Shown piece after piece: positions 1 through 9,089 of a DNA stretch of 52,898 nucleotides (its first letter is position 1; the number at the start of each line of letters is the position of its first letter). The translations under genes were made by a program, and so were the position numbers. The notes below the pieces were generated by a model, which did no database searches, had not been told where the DNA came from, and saw only the letters and a list, made by a program, of their open reading frames with translations. Source of the stretch: JBCAWW01 sp039024315 (lineage in GTDB: Bacteria; Bacteroidota; Bacteroidia; J057); the NCBI GenBank assembly GCA_039024315.1, contig JBCCQN010000030.1:1-52898 (forward strand), read 5' to 3'.

Positions 1-1106
1 CGACCAAAAACATAAAAAGAATTGGTGGTAATCTTGAAATTGGTAATAATCCGTCATTAAATGATATCTCTCCCTTTATTAGTCTATCCTTTATACAGAA
101 AGCACTACTTATCTACAAAAATAATTTAGACAACTATCTACAGTTTCCAATACTTAAAAATGCTGGTTCAACCATATTTTTCTCAAAAAATATAGGTAGT
201 GCCGAATCTCTCGATCTAAGTAGGATTAAAAACGATGATCCTCATCTTGGTCTTGCAGGAAATTATCTTTATAAAATAAAGGCTGACTTTATCATTGAGG
301 GTAATACAAATTTGAAAGTTTTACACGCTCCAGACAGTTTACTGGAAATATCCCAAGAATTATATATACGCAATAATCTTATTCTCACTAAACTAAATGG
401 GTTTAGAGCTTTAAAAAGGGTGGGATATCATCTAGTCATTACAAAATCAGCTATTAAAACACTCACTAACTTCGAATCCCTTGAAATGATCGGACGCTCA
501 GTATCCATAGATGAAAATTTAAACATCAAAAAAATAGACTTTTCTAAGGTCAAAGGTGAAATTGGGATAATAGGAAATGGTAGTAATGGAGAAGGGATAT
601 TTATACAAAGAAATCCTATGCTTACTACCTTAAAACTACCAGATGTTGATAGAATAAATGGATATTTAAAGATTACTGGTAATTCAAGTCTTAATGTTAT
701 AAAGGGATTAAACCGTGCTTTTGTAATTGAGGAATGGTTAGTAATAGAATCGAAAGACTTAATTGAAGATCTGTCTTGGTTGAACAATCTTCAAGATATT
801 GAATCCGATAACTTAGGAATCGCTAGAAATCGATCATTGTCTAGTTGCAGTATTCACGAGATTTGTAGTATCCTAAATAACGGTCTTACAACAAATAGCG
901 CTAGAATAAATAACAACAACGGCTGCTGCAATACTGAAGAATCTGTATTAGAGGATTGTAATTATACTTGCTGCACAAAATCTGCTCCGATTTATGTCCA
1001 AAGTTGTAATAATTTAGTTTTACAATCAAAGGCTGGAGATTGTTTTAGAGTAGCTATTGATAAAAATGGAAATCTAAAGACTATACCAATATCATGTCCA
1101 AAATAA
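1..1106 (+). CDS. Receptor L-domain-like surface protein, 5' truncated by window edge
   Basis: The reading frame is open from base 3, with no stop before the TAA at 1104-1106. The ATG-less stretch from 3 to 311 is coding, so the gene starts outside the window. The visible 367 residues hold repeats of the type GNLEIGNNPSLNDIS and GYLKITGNSSLNVIKGL, the pattern of receptor L domains (a beta-helix related to LRRs). The last 90 residues are Cys-rich, with CSIHEIC and a GCC...C...CC cluster, as in other Bacteroidota L-domain proteins. The role is probably cell-surface or secreted; no function is known. No type IX sorting domain is visible at the C-terminus. The DNA is clearly more AT-rich than the genes from 1639 onward, which suggests acquired or fast-evolving DNA. 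Confidence 0.75.
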   Translation, partial: TKNIKRIGGNLEIGNNPSLNDISPFISLSFIQKALLIYKNNLDNYLQFPILKNAGSTIFFSKNIGSAESLDLSRIKNDDPHLGLAGNYLYKIKADFIIEGNTNLKVLHAPDSLLEISQELYIRNNLILTKLNGFRALKRVGYHLVITKSAIKTLTNFESLEMIGRSVSIDENLNIKKIDFSKVKGEIGIIGNGSNGEGIFIQRNPMLTTLKLPDVDRINGYLKITGNSSLNVIKGLNRAFVIEEWLVIESKDLIEDLSWLNNLQDIESDNLGIARNRSLSSCSIHEICSILNNGLTTNSARINNNNGCCNTEESVLEDCNYTCCTKSAPIYVQSCNNLVLQSKAGDCFRVAIDKNGNLKTIPISCPK

Positions 1107-1115
1107 GGATTAGCG

Positions 1116-1136
1116 GGGGCTTCAAAACGAAGCCCC
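1116..1136 (+). terminator. Hairpin after the L-domain gene
   Basis: GGGGCTTC and GAAGCCCC form a perfect 8-bp stem around a 5-nt loop, starting 10 nt after the stop codon. Only a weak T-rich stretch follows, so this is a probable but not classic intrinsic terminator. Confidence 0.6.
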
Positions 1137-1139
1137 TAA

Positions 1140-1316
1140 CTCTTCGCCGACTTTCTCACCAAAAATTATCGCCTGCGAGAAGGCAGTCCTGCTATCGATG
1201 CCGGCCTAGATTTTCCGACCGGATCGACGGGTTATATTTTGGATTATCGTGCCGATAACGATAGCCTCCGGTCAAGTCCTTTTGACATGGGAGCTTATGA
1301 GTTTTTTCCAGAGTAG
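1140..1316 (+). pseudogene. C-terminal remnant of a parallel beta-helix (choice-of-anchor Q type) surface protein
   Basis: An open frame from just after a stop at 1137-1139 to the TAG at 1314-1316 encodes about 58 residues with LREGSPAIDAG and FDMGAYEF. These are hallmark motifs of the last turn of right-handed beta-helix proteins with a choice-of-anchor Q domain. There is no start codon and no upstream helix repeats, so this is the tail of a gene whose 5' part has been lost or replaced. Its base composition matches the rest of the chromosome rather than the AT-rich L-domain gene directly upstream, which implies a recombination junction near 1110-1140. Confidence 0.7.
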
Positions 1317-1638
1317 GAATAGGCTATCTGGGTAGGCTTAATGAAGGATCTCCCTGAACCAGCCGGCCATCATATGATAAAAAAATTATATCCTTTAGTC
1401 ATCCTCAAATTCCCCCTTTCGCTTCGCGCAAATTAATTCACCATAACGAAATACTTGATTATATACAGGAAAGATCCGCATAGCCATAAATTCATAAACT
1501 ACTGATTTACTGAAACTTATGAGTCTCTCAATCACTATTGAGCTAGTGCGATTGAGAGAAACCTTTGCGATCTCCAAAAAGCTAGTTTATATTTGGACCA
1601 ATTCTAAATAAGCTTTCAAGAATCTTGTTCAAACTGCT
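1317..1638. other. Non-coding stretch before the TonB receptor
   Basis: No convincing gene is present. A 60-codon minus-strand frame (1395-1577) has no recognisable motif and spans a long inverted repeat. A partial REP-like core (cgcttcgcg) lies near 1421-1429. The promoter of the receptor operon must lie here or just upstream, but I could not identify a clear TAnnTTTG box. Confidence 0.4.
1524..1559. repeat. Long hairpin (inverted repeat)
   Basis: TCTCTCAATC (1524-1533) and GATTGAGAGA (1550-1559) are perfect 10-bp inverted repeats. Inside them ACTA and TAGT extend the stem with a 2-nt bulge. It lies 80 nt upstream of the TonB-receptor start. It could be a 5' UTR structure, an operator or a transcription end point; the sequence alone does not decide. 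Confidence 0.6.
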
Positions 1639-4002
1639 ATGCAAATACTATTTTCTGTTGCTTCTCAAACGAGAAGTTTGTTAGCGTTTAGCTTGCTTTT
1701 AATCCTTGGTTTTGCTCCCATATCAGCCCAAAATCTTACGCTCCAAGGACATGTTCAACTAGAAAATGGTGATCCCGCGGTAGGTGCTACAATTGTAGTG
1801 GATGCGGGTGCTTTTGGCACCCAAGCGGATGAAAAAGGCGACTACCAAATTAGTGGATTACGAAAGGGAACTCACCGGCTCAAGGTGAGCTACTTAGGTA
1901 CCAAAACCTACGAAACCGAGTTCACTATCGAAGATCAAGATCTACGCTTAGATATTGATCTTGAAATATTGTCGGGTGAGCTTGATGAAGTTGTAGTCTA
2001 TGGCGAAACAGCCGCTGAAGAACAAGGTAATAAAGGTATAGTTATCGAAAGTATTGAACTGAAGGAAACCTCCTTAAGAGTCAGAGACCTCAATGAAGCT
2101 ATCGACCAATTACCGGGAGTACGTGTGCGTAATTCTGGTTCATTGGGGGACCGTACCGACATTTCATTAAATGGCCTCAATGGCACTGCCGTTAGACTTT
2201 ATATAGATGGTTTACCGATGGAGTTTGTTTATCCATCTTTAAATCTAGGCAATTTACCGCTGACCAATATACAACGCTTAGATGTTTATAAAGGGGTAGT
2301 TCCTGTCGATGTGGGAACCGATGCCATGGGCGGGGGAGTCAATATTATCAGGGATTTCCAGCCCTTTACCGGGGTGCAAGCTTATTATAATATTGGATCC
2401 TTCAATACCCATATAGCAGGCCTAAATGCCAATTATGCAATCAAGCCAAAAGTAATTCTAAACGTTAATGCTTCCTACAACTACTCGGATAACGACTATG
2501 AAATGCTCGCCTATGTTTGGGAGGAGAGAGAAGAGTTGCCCGTGCGACGTTTTCACGATCAATACGAGTTACTTTCATTAGACGCTTCTTTGGCCTTTAA
2601 GGATCAAAAATGGGCCGATTTATTTAAGGTGGGAGTTAGTTATGCAGACTATTATAAAGAATTGCAAAATGGAGGCTTGATTGGCAGAACAGCCTTCGGC
2701 GAAGCCTTCTACGAAGGGAATAACCGTAATACTACGCTGGAGTATCGTAAGTCCCTCGGTAAATCCGTAGTATTTCGATCCACTTTCGCAATTTCAGAGG
2801 AACAGGTAATTTTCGAAGATACCTCCCGCGTCATTTACAGTTGGAGTGGGGACTCTATTGGGACTAACCCAAGCGGTGAATTTAGTGGTGCAACCCTCTC
2901 TGATCGACAACAGCTCAACACCATTAATAGAAGTACCCTTGAATTTACACCAGGAGAAAATAATCGGATTACCCTTAGCAACCTATACGCCCGTCAGAGA
3001 CTAAGTGGTAGGGATATTATCCAGCCTGAAGAAAGGGATCTGCTTACCTACCCGCAATATTTGACTAAAGATGTACTGGGCCTCGCATACACCAGAGAGT
3101 TGTTGCAAGATCGCTTAGAGTTGTCTTTGGGAGGTAAGCTGTACTATTTTGGACTAGATGGAGTAGATCCCAATGCCTTTACCCCTTTAGGCCTAAATTC
3201 CACAACTCAGGGTTGGTACGTTGTAGGAAAGTATGACATCATACCTGGATTTTTTGTCCGAGCTTCTTATGAAAGAGCTTGGCGCATCCCGACCTTTGCC
3301 CAATTTTTTGGTAATGGAAATAATATCCGTTCCAACATTTTGCTGAAGCCCGAATCAAGCGACAACTACAATGCGGGAGTCGTTTACCGGAGGCAAAATA
3401 GTAGCGGAGATGCAGGTTTCAGTATAGAATTAAACGGTTTTCAACGTGCACAAAACGATATTATTTTCTTAACCCCTGCCCTAATTGGACGATACATCAA
3501 TGCCGAAGAAGTAATAAGTCGCGGCATAGAAGCAGAGGTATCAGTGAAGTTTCTTCGCGACTTCCGCATCAATGCTAATGTCACCAGAATGCAAAAGGTT
3601 TACGAGAGTATTGACTCTGATAATCCTGCGGCACAGTTTCTTATCGGCACCCCTTTTCCCAACACACCGACCTTCTTTGGTAACATTAGGTTACAATACA
3701 ACCATCAAACTACTGGGGATATGCTCAATGGTTTTGGAGGTTACGTCCAATTTAAATACGTGGACGAATTCAACTTTATCAATGTGGGTCAAGTGCGTAA
3801 TGACGATAACTGGGTACCGGTCCAGTATCGCTTAGATGCAGGTCTGCAGTGCTTAAGCTGGAAGGAAAGACTCACTATATCCGCCAATGTATACAATGTC
3901 TTGGACGCGCAACTCTTTGACAATTTCGCGATTCCGCGTCCTGGCAGAAATTATAACATCAGAATCTCTTACCAATTTCAAAAATTCAACCAAGACAAAT
4001 GA
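1639..4002 (+). CDS. TonB-dependent outer-membrane receptor (XusA/FecA-like)
   Basis: This 787-residue protein has a signal peptide ending near SAQ (residue 30), then a CarboxypepD_reg-like beta-sandwich (about 33-110; VGATIVVDAGAFGTQADEKG). A plug domain follows (about 140-240; LPGVRVRNSG, LYIDGLPMEF, VDVGTDAMGGGVNI). The rest is a 22-strand barrel ending in an aromatic-containing strand (ISYQFQKFNQ). It should import a scarce ligand using TonB energy. Its stop overlaps the start of the next gene (ATGA), so the two are translated together. The partner is a DUF4374-like lipoprotein, which points to iron or siderophore uptake; that substrate assignment is an inference from the B. thetaiotaomicron XusA-XusB pair. 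No inner-membrane XusC-like PepSY protein lies next door. Confidence 0.9.
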   Translation: MQILFSVASQTRSLLAFSLLLILGFAPISAQNLTLQGHVQLENGDPAVGATIVVDAGAFGTQADEKGDYQISGLRKGTHRLKVSYLGTKTYETEFTIEDQDLRLDIDLEILSGELDEVVVYGETAAEEQGNKGIVIESIELKETSLRVRDLNEAIDQLPGVRVRNSGSLGDRTDISLNGLNGTAVRLYIDGLPMEFVYPSLNLGNLPLTNIQRLDVYKGVVPVDVGTDAMGGGVNIIRDFQPFTGVQAYYNIGSFNTHIAGLNANYAIKPKVILNVNASYNYSDNDYEMLAYVWEEREELPVRRFHDQYELLSLDASLAFKDQKWADLFKVGVSYADYYKELQNGGLIGRTAFGEAFYEGNNRNTTLEYRKSLGKSVVFRSTFAISEEQVIFEDTSRVIYSWSGDSIGTNPSGEFSGATLSDRQQLNTINRSTLEFTPGENNRITLSNLYARQRLSGRDIIQPEERDLLTYPQYLTKDVLGLAYTRELLQDRLELSLGGKLYYFGLDGVDPNAFTPLGLNSTTQGWYVVGKYDIIPGFFVRASYERAWRIPTFAQFFGNGNNIRSNILLKPESSDNYNAGVVYRRQNSSGDAGFSIELNGFQRAQNDIIFLTPALIGRYINAEEVISRGIEAEVSVKFLRDFRINANVTRMQKVYESIDSDNPAAQFLIGTPFPNTPTFFGNIRLQYNHQTTGDMLNGFGGYVQFKYVDEFNFINVGQVRNDDNWVPVQYRLDAGLQCLSWKERLTISANVYNVLDAQLFDNFAIPRPGRNYNIRISYQFQKFNQDK

Positions 4003-5516
4003 AAAATCAACTTCAATTATTCCTGATCCTTATAATGGGATTGGCAGTTCTTCAAGGCTGCCGTGATAGGGCTCCTGAGGCTTCATTTACGGTAGAAACT
4101 AACGGTTTGACTGTCACATTCACCAATACATCCTTCGATGCAGAAAGCTACAGCTGGGACTTTGGTGATGGCAATACTTCCACAGAAGCCTCTCCAATGC
4201 ATACCTATGCTAGTAGTCAGGCCTACGTTGTTACGCTCAAAGTGAGCAATGAATTTGGTACTCATGAAAACTCTGAAACGATAGATCTATCCAGTGTTTA
4301 CAAAAAAGATGGTTACGTCATTGTCTCCAGTATCAATACTTCTGGTGCAGTAACATATTATGGTGGCCACTTTGATGAAATCCCGAGCGGTGATATCGAC
4401 CTAACAACACAGGCTTCTTATCAGCGTTTTGCCTTTTCGGAGCGATACAATGAGTTTTTGTTTGGCGTCCCGACCAATGGAGATTTTGGTATCACTAAAT
4501 TCGCTTTTGATGAGGCAACCGGTACCCCAATCGAAATTGCAGAAATTCCCTTGCTTCACAACTGGGGAGATATGGTCATCATCAATGATCAGCTTGGCTT
4601 CTATTGCCGCTTTGATGTAAATGAGCTCTACGCTTTCAATCCTAGCACTATGGAGGACCCTGTCGCTATCGACATGAGTCAAGCCAAATCCTTCGATGAC
4701 ATGGACCGACAAGGATACCTTGGAATCTATCACAACGAAAATACGGGTAAAATTTACCTGCCTCTTATTGTAGATAAGTTCTCCACACCAGCATTTTACG
4801 AAGGCAATGAAGTATATGTTGAGGTAGTAGATGTTGCTACCCAAACTTGGGAAAAAACCATCATACATCCTGATGCCCAGTATCCCAATACTCGCGGTAT
4901 TAGAGAAAGTGTAATCGATGAAGAAGGTAACTTATATATCCTTTGCCAAGGTTCTTATGGTTTGGATGGGCAAATTGGGGCAGGTGCAAACAAAGGCTCA
5001 CGTCCACAGATCCTCAAGATCAATACTAGTTCTGAGTTCGATACCACCTTCGCTTTCAACCCCATCAATGCTATTGGGTATGAAAACAATTTTTTCCAAT
5101 TGATGACCTCTATTGCCTATGGCGGCAATAACAAAATCTATGCGATCGCAACCGCAACTAGTGATCCTCCTCGTTTGATAGAATTACTGCAAAAATTACA
5201 GCAGGGTACTATCACTGCTGCCGAAAATGATGAGCTTTTAGCTTTAGCACTATACAGTGAAACCCAAAAAGTAGTTGAGATCGATATCCCAACCAAAGCG
5301 GTAAGAGTGGTCGATAACATACCCTCCACCGCAGGTTTTGTCAATACAGCGATCTACAACAACAACGGTAAAATTATTGTGGACATCTTTGGTGACAATG
5401 GTAGCTTCAATGGCTTCTATGAGATAAATCCAAGTACCAATACCGGTACCCCTTTGTTCAATGTTACTGGCGGTGGCGATGTCTTCCAATTGATCGATAT
5501 TTCTTCCTCTTTCTAG
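3999..5516 (+). CDS. PKD + DUF4374-like surface lipoprotein (XusB-like)
   Basis: This is a 505-residue lipoprotein: signal peptide with lipobox LQGC (Cys21), then a PKD domain (about 28-98) with the typical YSWDFGDGNTS. A seven-bladed-propeller-like region resembling DUF4374 follows (about 105-505), with DEEGNLYILCQG, GSRPQILKINT and GGNNKIYAIATA. DUF4374 lipoproteins such as XusB sit on the cell surface beside a TonB receptor and bind siderophore. The 4-nt overlap with the receptor gene supports the same role here. The added PKD domain is uncommon in this family as I know it and may act as a spacer. A strong terminator ends the operon at 5573. Confidence 0.75.
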   Translation: MKNQLQLFLILIMGLAVLQGCRDRAPEASFTVETNGLTVTFTNTSFDAESYSWDFGDGNTSTEASPMHTYASSQAYVVTLKVSNEFGTHENSETIDLSSVYKKDGYVIVSSINTSGAVTYYGGHFDEIPSGDIDLTTQASYQRFAFSERYNEFLFGVPTNGDFGITKFAFDEATGTPIEIAEIPLLHNWGDMVIINDQLGFYCRFDVNELYAFNPSTMEDPVAIDMSQAKSFDDMDRQGYLGIYHNENTGKIYLPLIVDKFSTPAFYEGNEVYVEVVDVATQTWEKTIIHPDAQYPNTRGIRESVIDEEGNLYILCQGSYGLDGQIGAGANKGSRPQILKINTSSEFDTTFAFNPINAIGYENNFFQLMTSIAYGGNNKIYAIATATSDPPRLIELLQKLQQGTITAAENDELLALALYSETQKVVEIDIPTKAVRVVDNIPSTAGFVNTAIYNNNGKIIVDIFGDNGSFNGFYEINPSTNTGTPLFNVTGGGDVFQLIDISSSF

Positions 5517-5572
5517 CCTAAGGCTGTTGAGATAAAAATATTCGTTTTTAACACTTACTTCTATTAGAAGGA

Positions 5573-5608
5573 AAGGGACTTCCAGAGCGGAGGTCCCTTA
5601 TTTTTTTT
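5573..5608 (+). terminator. Intrinsic terminator of the receptor/lipoprotein operon
   Basis: AAGGGACTTCC and GGAGGTCCCTT pair over 11 bp (one G-T pair) around a 5-nt loop, followed by ATTTTTTTT. It is oriented for the plus-strand operon and abuts the 3' end of the convergent dipeptidase gene. Confidence 0.9.
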
Positions 5609-6839
5609 AGACGCCTTTGGCGAACGCTTCTACCTCATTCCAAACCCGCCAGACATTTTTGTAACAGATTTTTTCGATCTCTTCATGACTGTAGCCGCGT
5701 TTAAGCAGCTCTGCAATAAGGTTGGGATAATCTGATACGTCTTTGAGCCCTATGGGCAGGGTATCCCCTACTCCATCAAAATCAGAGCCCAAAGCGACAT
5801 GATCAATGCCAGCAATCTCGACCACATTGTCAATGTGATCTGCTACGATTTGCACCGTGGCATAAGGATTACCCACCTCTTCCATATAGGCTTCTGCCAT
5901 GGCGATGACCGCAGTATCTGTATAAGCTAGATTATTGGCTTTGGCCCACTTACCAACGCTATCCCGCATGGTATTGTATTTGGTTTGAAAAGCACTATCT
6001 AGGAAAGAGGAACCAAAATTGATTTGAATGACACCACCATTTTCGCCGAGTTTCTTGATCATCTCGTCGCTCATATTTCGTTCAAATCCTGGGGTAAATT
6101 TGCGACAAGAAGAATGAGAAGCAATTACTGGCGTTTTGACAATCTCCATTACGTCATAAAAAGTGCTGTCCGAAACGTGGGAGATATCAACCATTATTCC
6201 AACTCGATTCATCTCTAGGACGATGCGTTCCCCGAAGGGACTCAAACCATTCCAAGTCCTAGTAGTATCATAAGAGCTATCACAAATTTGATTGTCTTTA
6301 CTGTGGGTTAGGGTCACATATCTCACTCCCCTATCATAAAAATGCTGCACATTAGCGATATCATCCATCATCGGCGCTCCGTTTTCCATCCCCATGGGTA
6401 GGGCGATTTTTCCCGCCTCAAATAAGGCTTCTGCCTCTGCCGGAGTACCCGCAATCCCAAACTTATCAGGATTGGCAGCCACCAAACTATTGACCATATC
6501 TATCAAACTATCGGCAAAAACTTTAGCTCCTCCTGTTTGCTGATAGGATGCAGGAATATAAATAGACATAAAGGGTACATCTAGCCCCCCTGCCTTAGCC
6601 CGCCTAAAATCAAAATCACCGTCCTCTGTACTTTCAATATTGTCGAGATACTGCCGGACTAACTGAAAATTCTTTACCGCCATACGGTAGGGTAAATCAA
6701 CGTGTCCATCGGTAATGATGTAAGCTTTGGCAAGACTGTCTGCCACAGCCAAACGCTTGTCCTCCTCACTAATCGTAGCTTGAGAAGCACAGGCCGTCCA
6801 TAACAAAATCGGAAAGAGGAAAAGAGGAAGAAATTTCAT
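5607..6839 (-). CDS. Membrane dipeptidase, peptidase family M19, lipoprotein
   Basis: 410 residues if started at the ATG at 6839, which gives a clean lipoprotein signal (MKFLPLFLFPILLWTAC, Cys17). The longer frame to 6956 adds an implausible leader. Zinc ligands of renal-dipeptidase-type enzymes are present: H46 and D48 in DGHVDLP, the Glu in GMENG, and the His residues in VDISHVSD and PVIASHSS. ALGSDFDG and a C-terminal YSHEEIEKICYKNVWRV are also family-typical. It should hydrolyse dipeptides in the periplasm or on the outer membrane. It is divergently transcribed from the SSS symporter, so the pair could couple peptide hydrolysis to uptake, but that link is only positional. Confidence 0.9.
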   Translation of the reverse strand: MKFLPLFLFPILLWTACASQATISEEDKRLAVADSLAKAYIITDGHVDLPYRMAVKNFQLVRQYLDNIESTEDGDFDFRRAKAGGLDVPFMSIYIPASYQQTGGAKVFADSLIDMVNSLVAANPDKFGIAGTPAEAEALFEAGKIALPMGMENGAPMMDDIANVQHFYDRGVRYVTLTHSKDNQICDSSYDTTRTWNGLSPFGERIVLEMNRVGIMVDISHVSDSTFYDVMEIVKTPVIASHSSCRKFTPGFERNMSDEMIKKLGENGGVIQINFGSSFLDSAFQTKYNTMRDSVGKWAKANNLAYTDTAVIAMAEAYMEEVGNPYATVQIVADHIDNVVEIAGIDHVALGSDFDGVGDTLPIGLKDVSDYPNLIAELLKRGYSHEEIEKICYKNVWRVWNEVEAFAKGV

Positions 6840-6986
6840 GGGATTTAGGATTAGTAGCTCCGATCCGAGGGCGCTAGTCAATAAAAAATGCGAGAAAAAG
6901 ATGATAATAATAAAAAATGTCGGCTTACCGGTCTTTTCTCGACTGATTCTGCTCAAAATTACATTTTTGACTTTATTTTTGTCTCA

Positions 6987-8681
6987 ATGAGTTATCTCGA
7001 CTGGGGAGTGTTGGTTTTGTTTTTTGCCTATACCTTATGGGATGGTATCAGGGCAGGCAAACAAGGAGATAGTCTTCAGCATCAGCTTTTGGCTGGTCGT
7101 CGTCAACCATGGTGGTTAATTGGCGTCTCCATTATGGCTTCGCAGGCCTCTGCCATCACTTTTATTGGGGCAACTGGTCAATCCTTTATGCATGATATGC
7201 GTTTTTTGCAGGTCTATCTAGGGCTGCCGATTGCGATGATCATACTTTGTATAACGCTAGTTCCTTTCTTTCATAAACTTAAGGTATTTACGGCATACGA
7301 AGCTTTGGAAAAGCGTTTTGGCTTGCCGGTTCGCCTGACTACCAGCGCTTTCTTTTTGATATCGCGAGGAGCTTCAGTGGGGATTACCATCGCTGCACCA
7401 GCCTATGTTTTGGCACTGATACTAGCTTGGCCATTGAGTACCACCATTTGGCTGATTGGGGGTTTTACTACGGTTTACACCCTATTGGGAGGCATCGCTG
7501 CTGTTTTAAGGACTGACTTCAAGCAAATGATTTTGATGCTCTTCGGGCTGGCTTTTTGCTTTGTCTTTATCATCAATCGCTTGCCCGACGGCCTGAGTTA
7601 TGGAGATGCGCTTCACCTAGCAGGTAGTATGGGAAAATTGGAGATTTTGGACTTCAATTGGGATCTCGGCCAAAAATACAATGTCTGGTCAGGGCTCATT
7701 GCAGGTCTATTTATGATGCTATCCTACTTCGGAGCCGATCAGTCGATGGTGCAGAGATATTTAACAGCAAAAAGCCTGGGAGATGCGAGAGCTTCTCTTA
7801 TCATGTCTGCACTTTTCAAGGTCCCTATGCAGTTTTTGATCTTGCTACTGGGGGTCAATCTTTATGTTTTCTACATTTTTAATGAACGTCCACTCTTATT
7901 CATCCCAGATGAAACGCAATCCATCAGCATGCTTGAGAGTGAGTTCCAAACGGTGCATGATGAACGAGAAACAGCGGCTTGGGCCTTATTGGAAAGTCCC
8001 GATGATCCGGAGATAAAGCAAAACCTGCGCGATCTTGATCAGCAGGCCCAATCCCTCCGCAAAGCGGAAATTCATCAGCAAGGGCAAGCCAGAAACGATA
8101 CCAACTACGTATTTCCCTATTTTATGCTCCATGAGCTGCCTGTGGGTATTTTGGGCTTATTGATTGCCGCTATTATGGCCGCGGCCCTTTCCAGCATAGA
8201 TACCATGCTCAATTCATTGGCTGCCTCTTCTGTTGTCGATTGGTATCAACGCTTGGGAAGCGTTCCGCGAAGCGATAAACACTATCTATGGGCCACTTAT
8301 GCCTTTACTGCTTTTTGGGGGTTGTTTGCGACTGTTACCGCACTATTCTTTGGAGAAACCGAATCCATCATCGAGGTTGTCAACCAATTGGGCAGCTACT
8401 TTTATGGCCCTTTGCTGGGGATTTTTTGTCTCTTATGGATCCCAGGCGCTAATGGACGCAGTGCGATGATTGGATTGATTGGCGGTTTAGTGATAGTACT
8501 GGCCATTGCTGGTTGGCATGTGCATTGCGACACCGGCGAAATGATGTTTCTCAACCCAGTAGGTGCCCTACCTGAGGGCTATCATGCGATGATAGAATAT
8601 TTGTGGCTAAATCCAATCGGCCTGTTGATAGTCTGTGCCCTTGGCTGGATCTTTGGAGATAAGGGGACAAAAAAAAACTAG
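6987..8681 (+). CDS. Sodium:solute symporter family (SSS/SLC5) protein
   Basis: 564 residues from the ATG at 6987 (MSYLDWGVLVLFFAYTLWDG). An earlier frame start at 6888 would overlap the divergent gene and spoil the N-terminal membrane segment. About 13 hydrophobic helices are visible, with SSS signatures SIMASQASAITFIGATG and AALSSIDTMLNSLAA. The extra loop between helices (about 300-370) is charged. The substrate is not predictable. A REP-like 17-mer encodes GSVPRS in a cytoplasmic or periplasmic loop (8258-8274). The last three codons and stop (KKN, TAG) lie inside the terminator of a minus-strand small RNA gene, so the two 3' ends overlap antisense. Confidence 0.9.
   Translation: MSYLDWGVLVLFFAYTLWDGIRAGKQGDSLQHQLLAGRRQPWWLIGVSIMASQASAITFIGATGQSFMHDMRFLQVYLGLPIAMIILCITLVPFFHKLKVFTAYEALEKRFGLPVRLTTSAFFLISRGASVGITIAAPAYVLALILAWPLSTTIWLIGGFTTVYTLLGGIAAVLRTDFKQMILMLFGLAFCFVFIINRLPDGLSYGDALHLAGSMGKLEILDFNWDLGQKYNVWSGLIAGLFMMLSYFGADQSMVQRYLTAKSLGDARASLIMSALFKVPMQFLILLLGVNLYVFYIFNERPLLFIPDETQSISMLESEFQTVHDERETAAWALLESPDDPEIKQNLRDLDQQAQSLRKAEIHQQGQARNDTNYVFPYFMLHELPVGILGLLIAAIMAAALSSIDTMLNSLAASSVVDWYQRLGSVPRSDKHYLWATYAFTAFWGLFATVTALFFGETESIIEVVNQLGSYFYGPLLGIFCLLWIPGANGRSAMIGLIGGLVIVLAIAGWHVHCDTGEMMFLNPVGALPEGYHAMIEYLWLNPIGLLIVCALGWIFGDKGTKKN
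8258..8274 (+). repeat. REP-like motif inside the symporter gene
   Basis: AAGCGTTCCGCGAAGCG, the full consensus, is read in frame as part of GSVPRS. The same core occurs in intergenic DNA at 9239, 9365 and 40787, and inside other genes at 15938 and 24828. Confidence 0.7.
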
Positions 8682-8753
8682 GGGATTCTATCCCATTGGG
8701 AGAATCAACCCTAGCCCTTGCTCTTGTAATTCCAGGATTACCGTCCTGTTATG
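8669..8753 (-). ncRNA. Small structured RNA, copy A of three
   Basis: On the minus strand an RNA of about 83 nt is predicted from near 8753 to the T-run at 8669-8677. Its 3' half is a long terminator hairpin (CTAGGG/CCCTAG outer, GATTCT/AGAATC middle, CCC/GGG inner) followed by nine T. Its 5' half has a small hairpin CAGGA/TCCTG that competes with GTAAT/ATTAC. The stems are identical in the three copies and only loop bases differ (aat here). The 3' end lies antisense to the last codons of the symporter gene. I know no named RNA family matching it. Confidence 0.65.
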
Positions 8754-8758
8754 CATTA

Positions 8759-8823
8759 CAATAATAGGCCCCTCCTGTAGATGCTCAAACTAAATTTGAG
8801 CACAGATTTAACATGCTATGCCA
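8759..8823 (-). promoter_or_regulatory. Promoter and upstream element of small RNA copy A
   Basis: Minus-strand -7 box TATTATTG (8759-8766, one mismatch to TAnnTTTG) and -33 box TTTG (8786-8789), 19 nt apart. This is the spacing known for the Bacteroidota primary sigma factor. A block at 8808-8823 resembles the better conserved GGTTA-ACATC...CGGCAAC block upstream of copies B and C at the same distance. Confidence 0.6.
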
Positions 8824-9089
8824 ATTTATTGCTGTATATATGAGACGAATTTGATATCTCTGACAATGAGTCAATTAGAGAATAATTCTGACGAAAAAAT
8901 CTTTTACACACATAAATATTTGCACAAATAAGCAACAAAGCGGAGAGATTCTTACGCTAATAGCTTTTGTTGGAGTCTGTAATAGGCTAAAAAAATTAAA
9001 GTGGAGAAGGACAAAATCGGGAGTAACTGATACAAAAACGGTAAAAGGAAGAATCCCGCTAGTAATCTTAGCCGCGTCTGACTAGTGAT
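8790..9089. other. Non-coding spacer
   Basis: About 300 nt of AT-rich DNA with frequent stops in all frames. Apart from the upstream element of small RNA A, I see no gene or repeat in it. Confidence 0.5.

Noticed and set aside
1395..1577. 60-codon minus-strand frame before the TonB receptor
   Set aside because: It spans the long inverted repeat at 1524-1559 and matches no family I recognise.
4401..4868. 155-codon minus-strand frame inside the DUF4374-like gene
   Set aside because: The plus-strand protein is supported by lipobox, PKD and operon overlap; the antisense frame has no recognisable feature.
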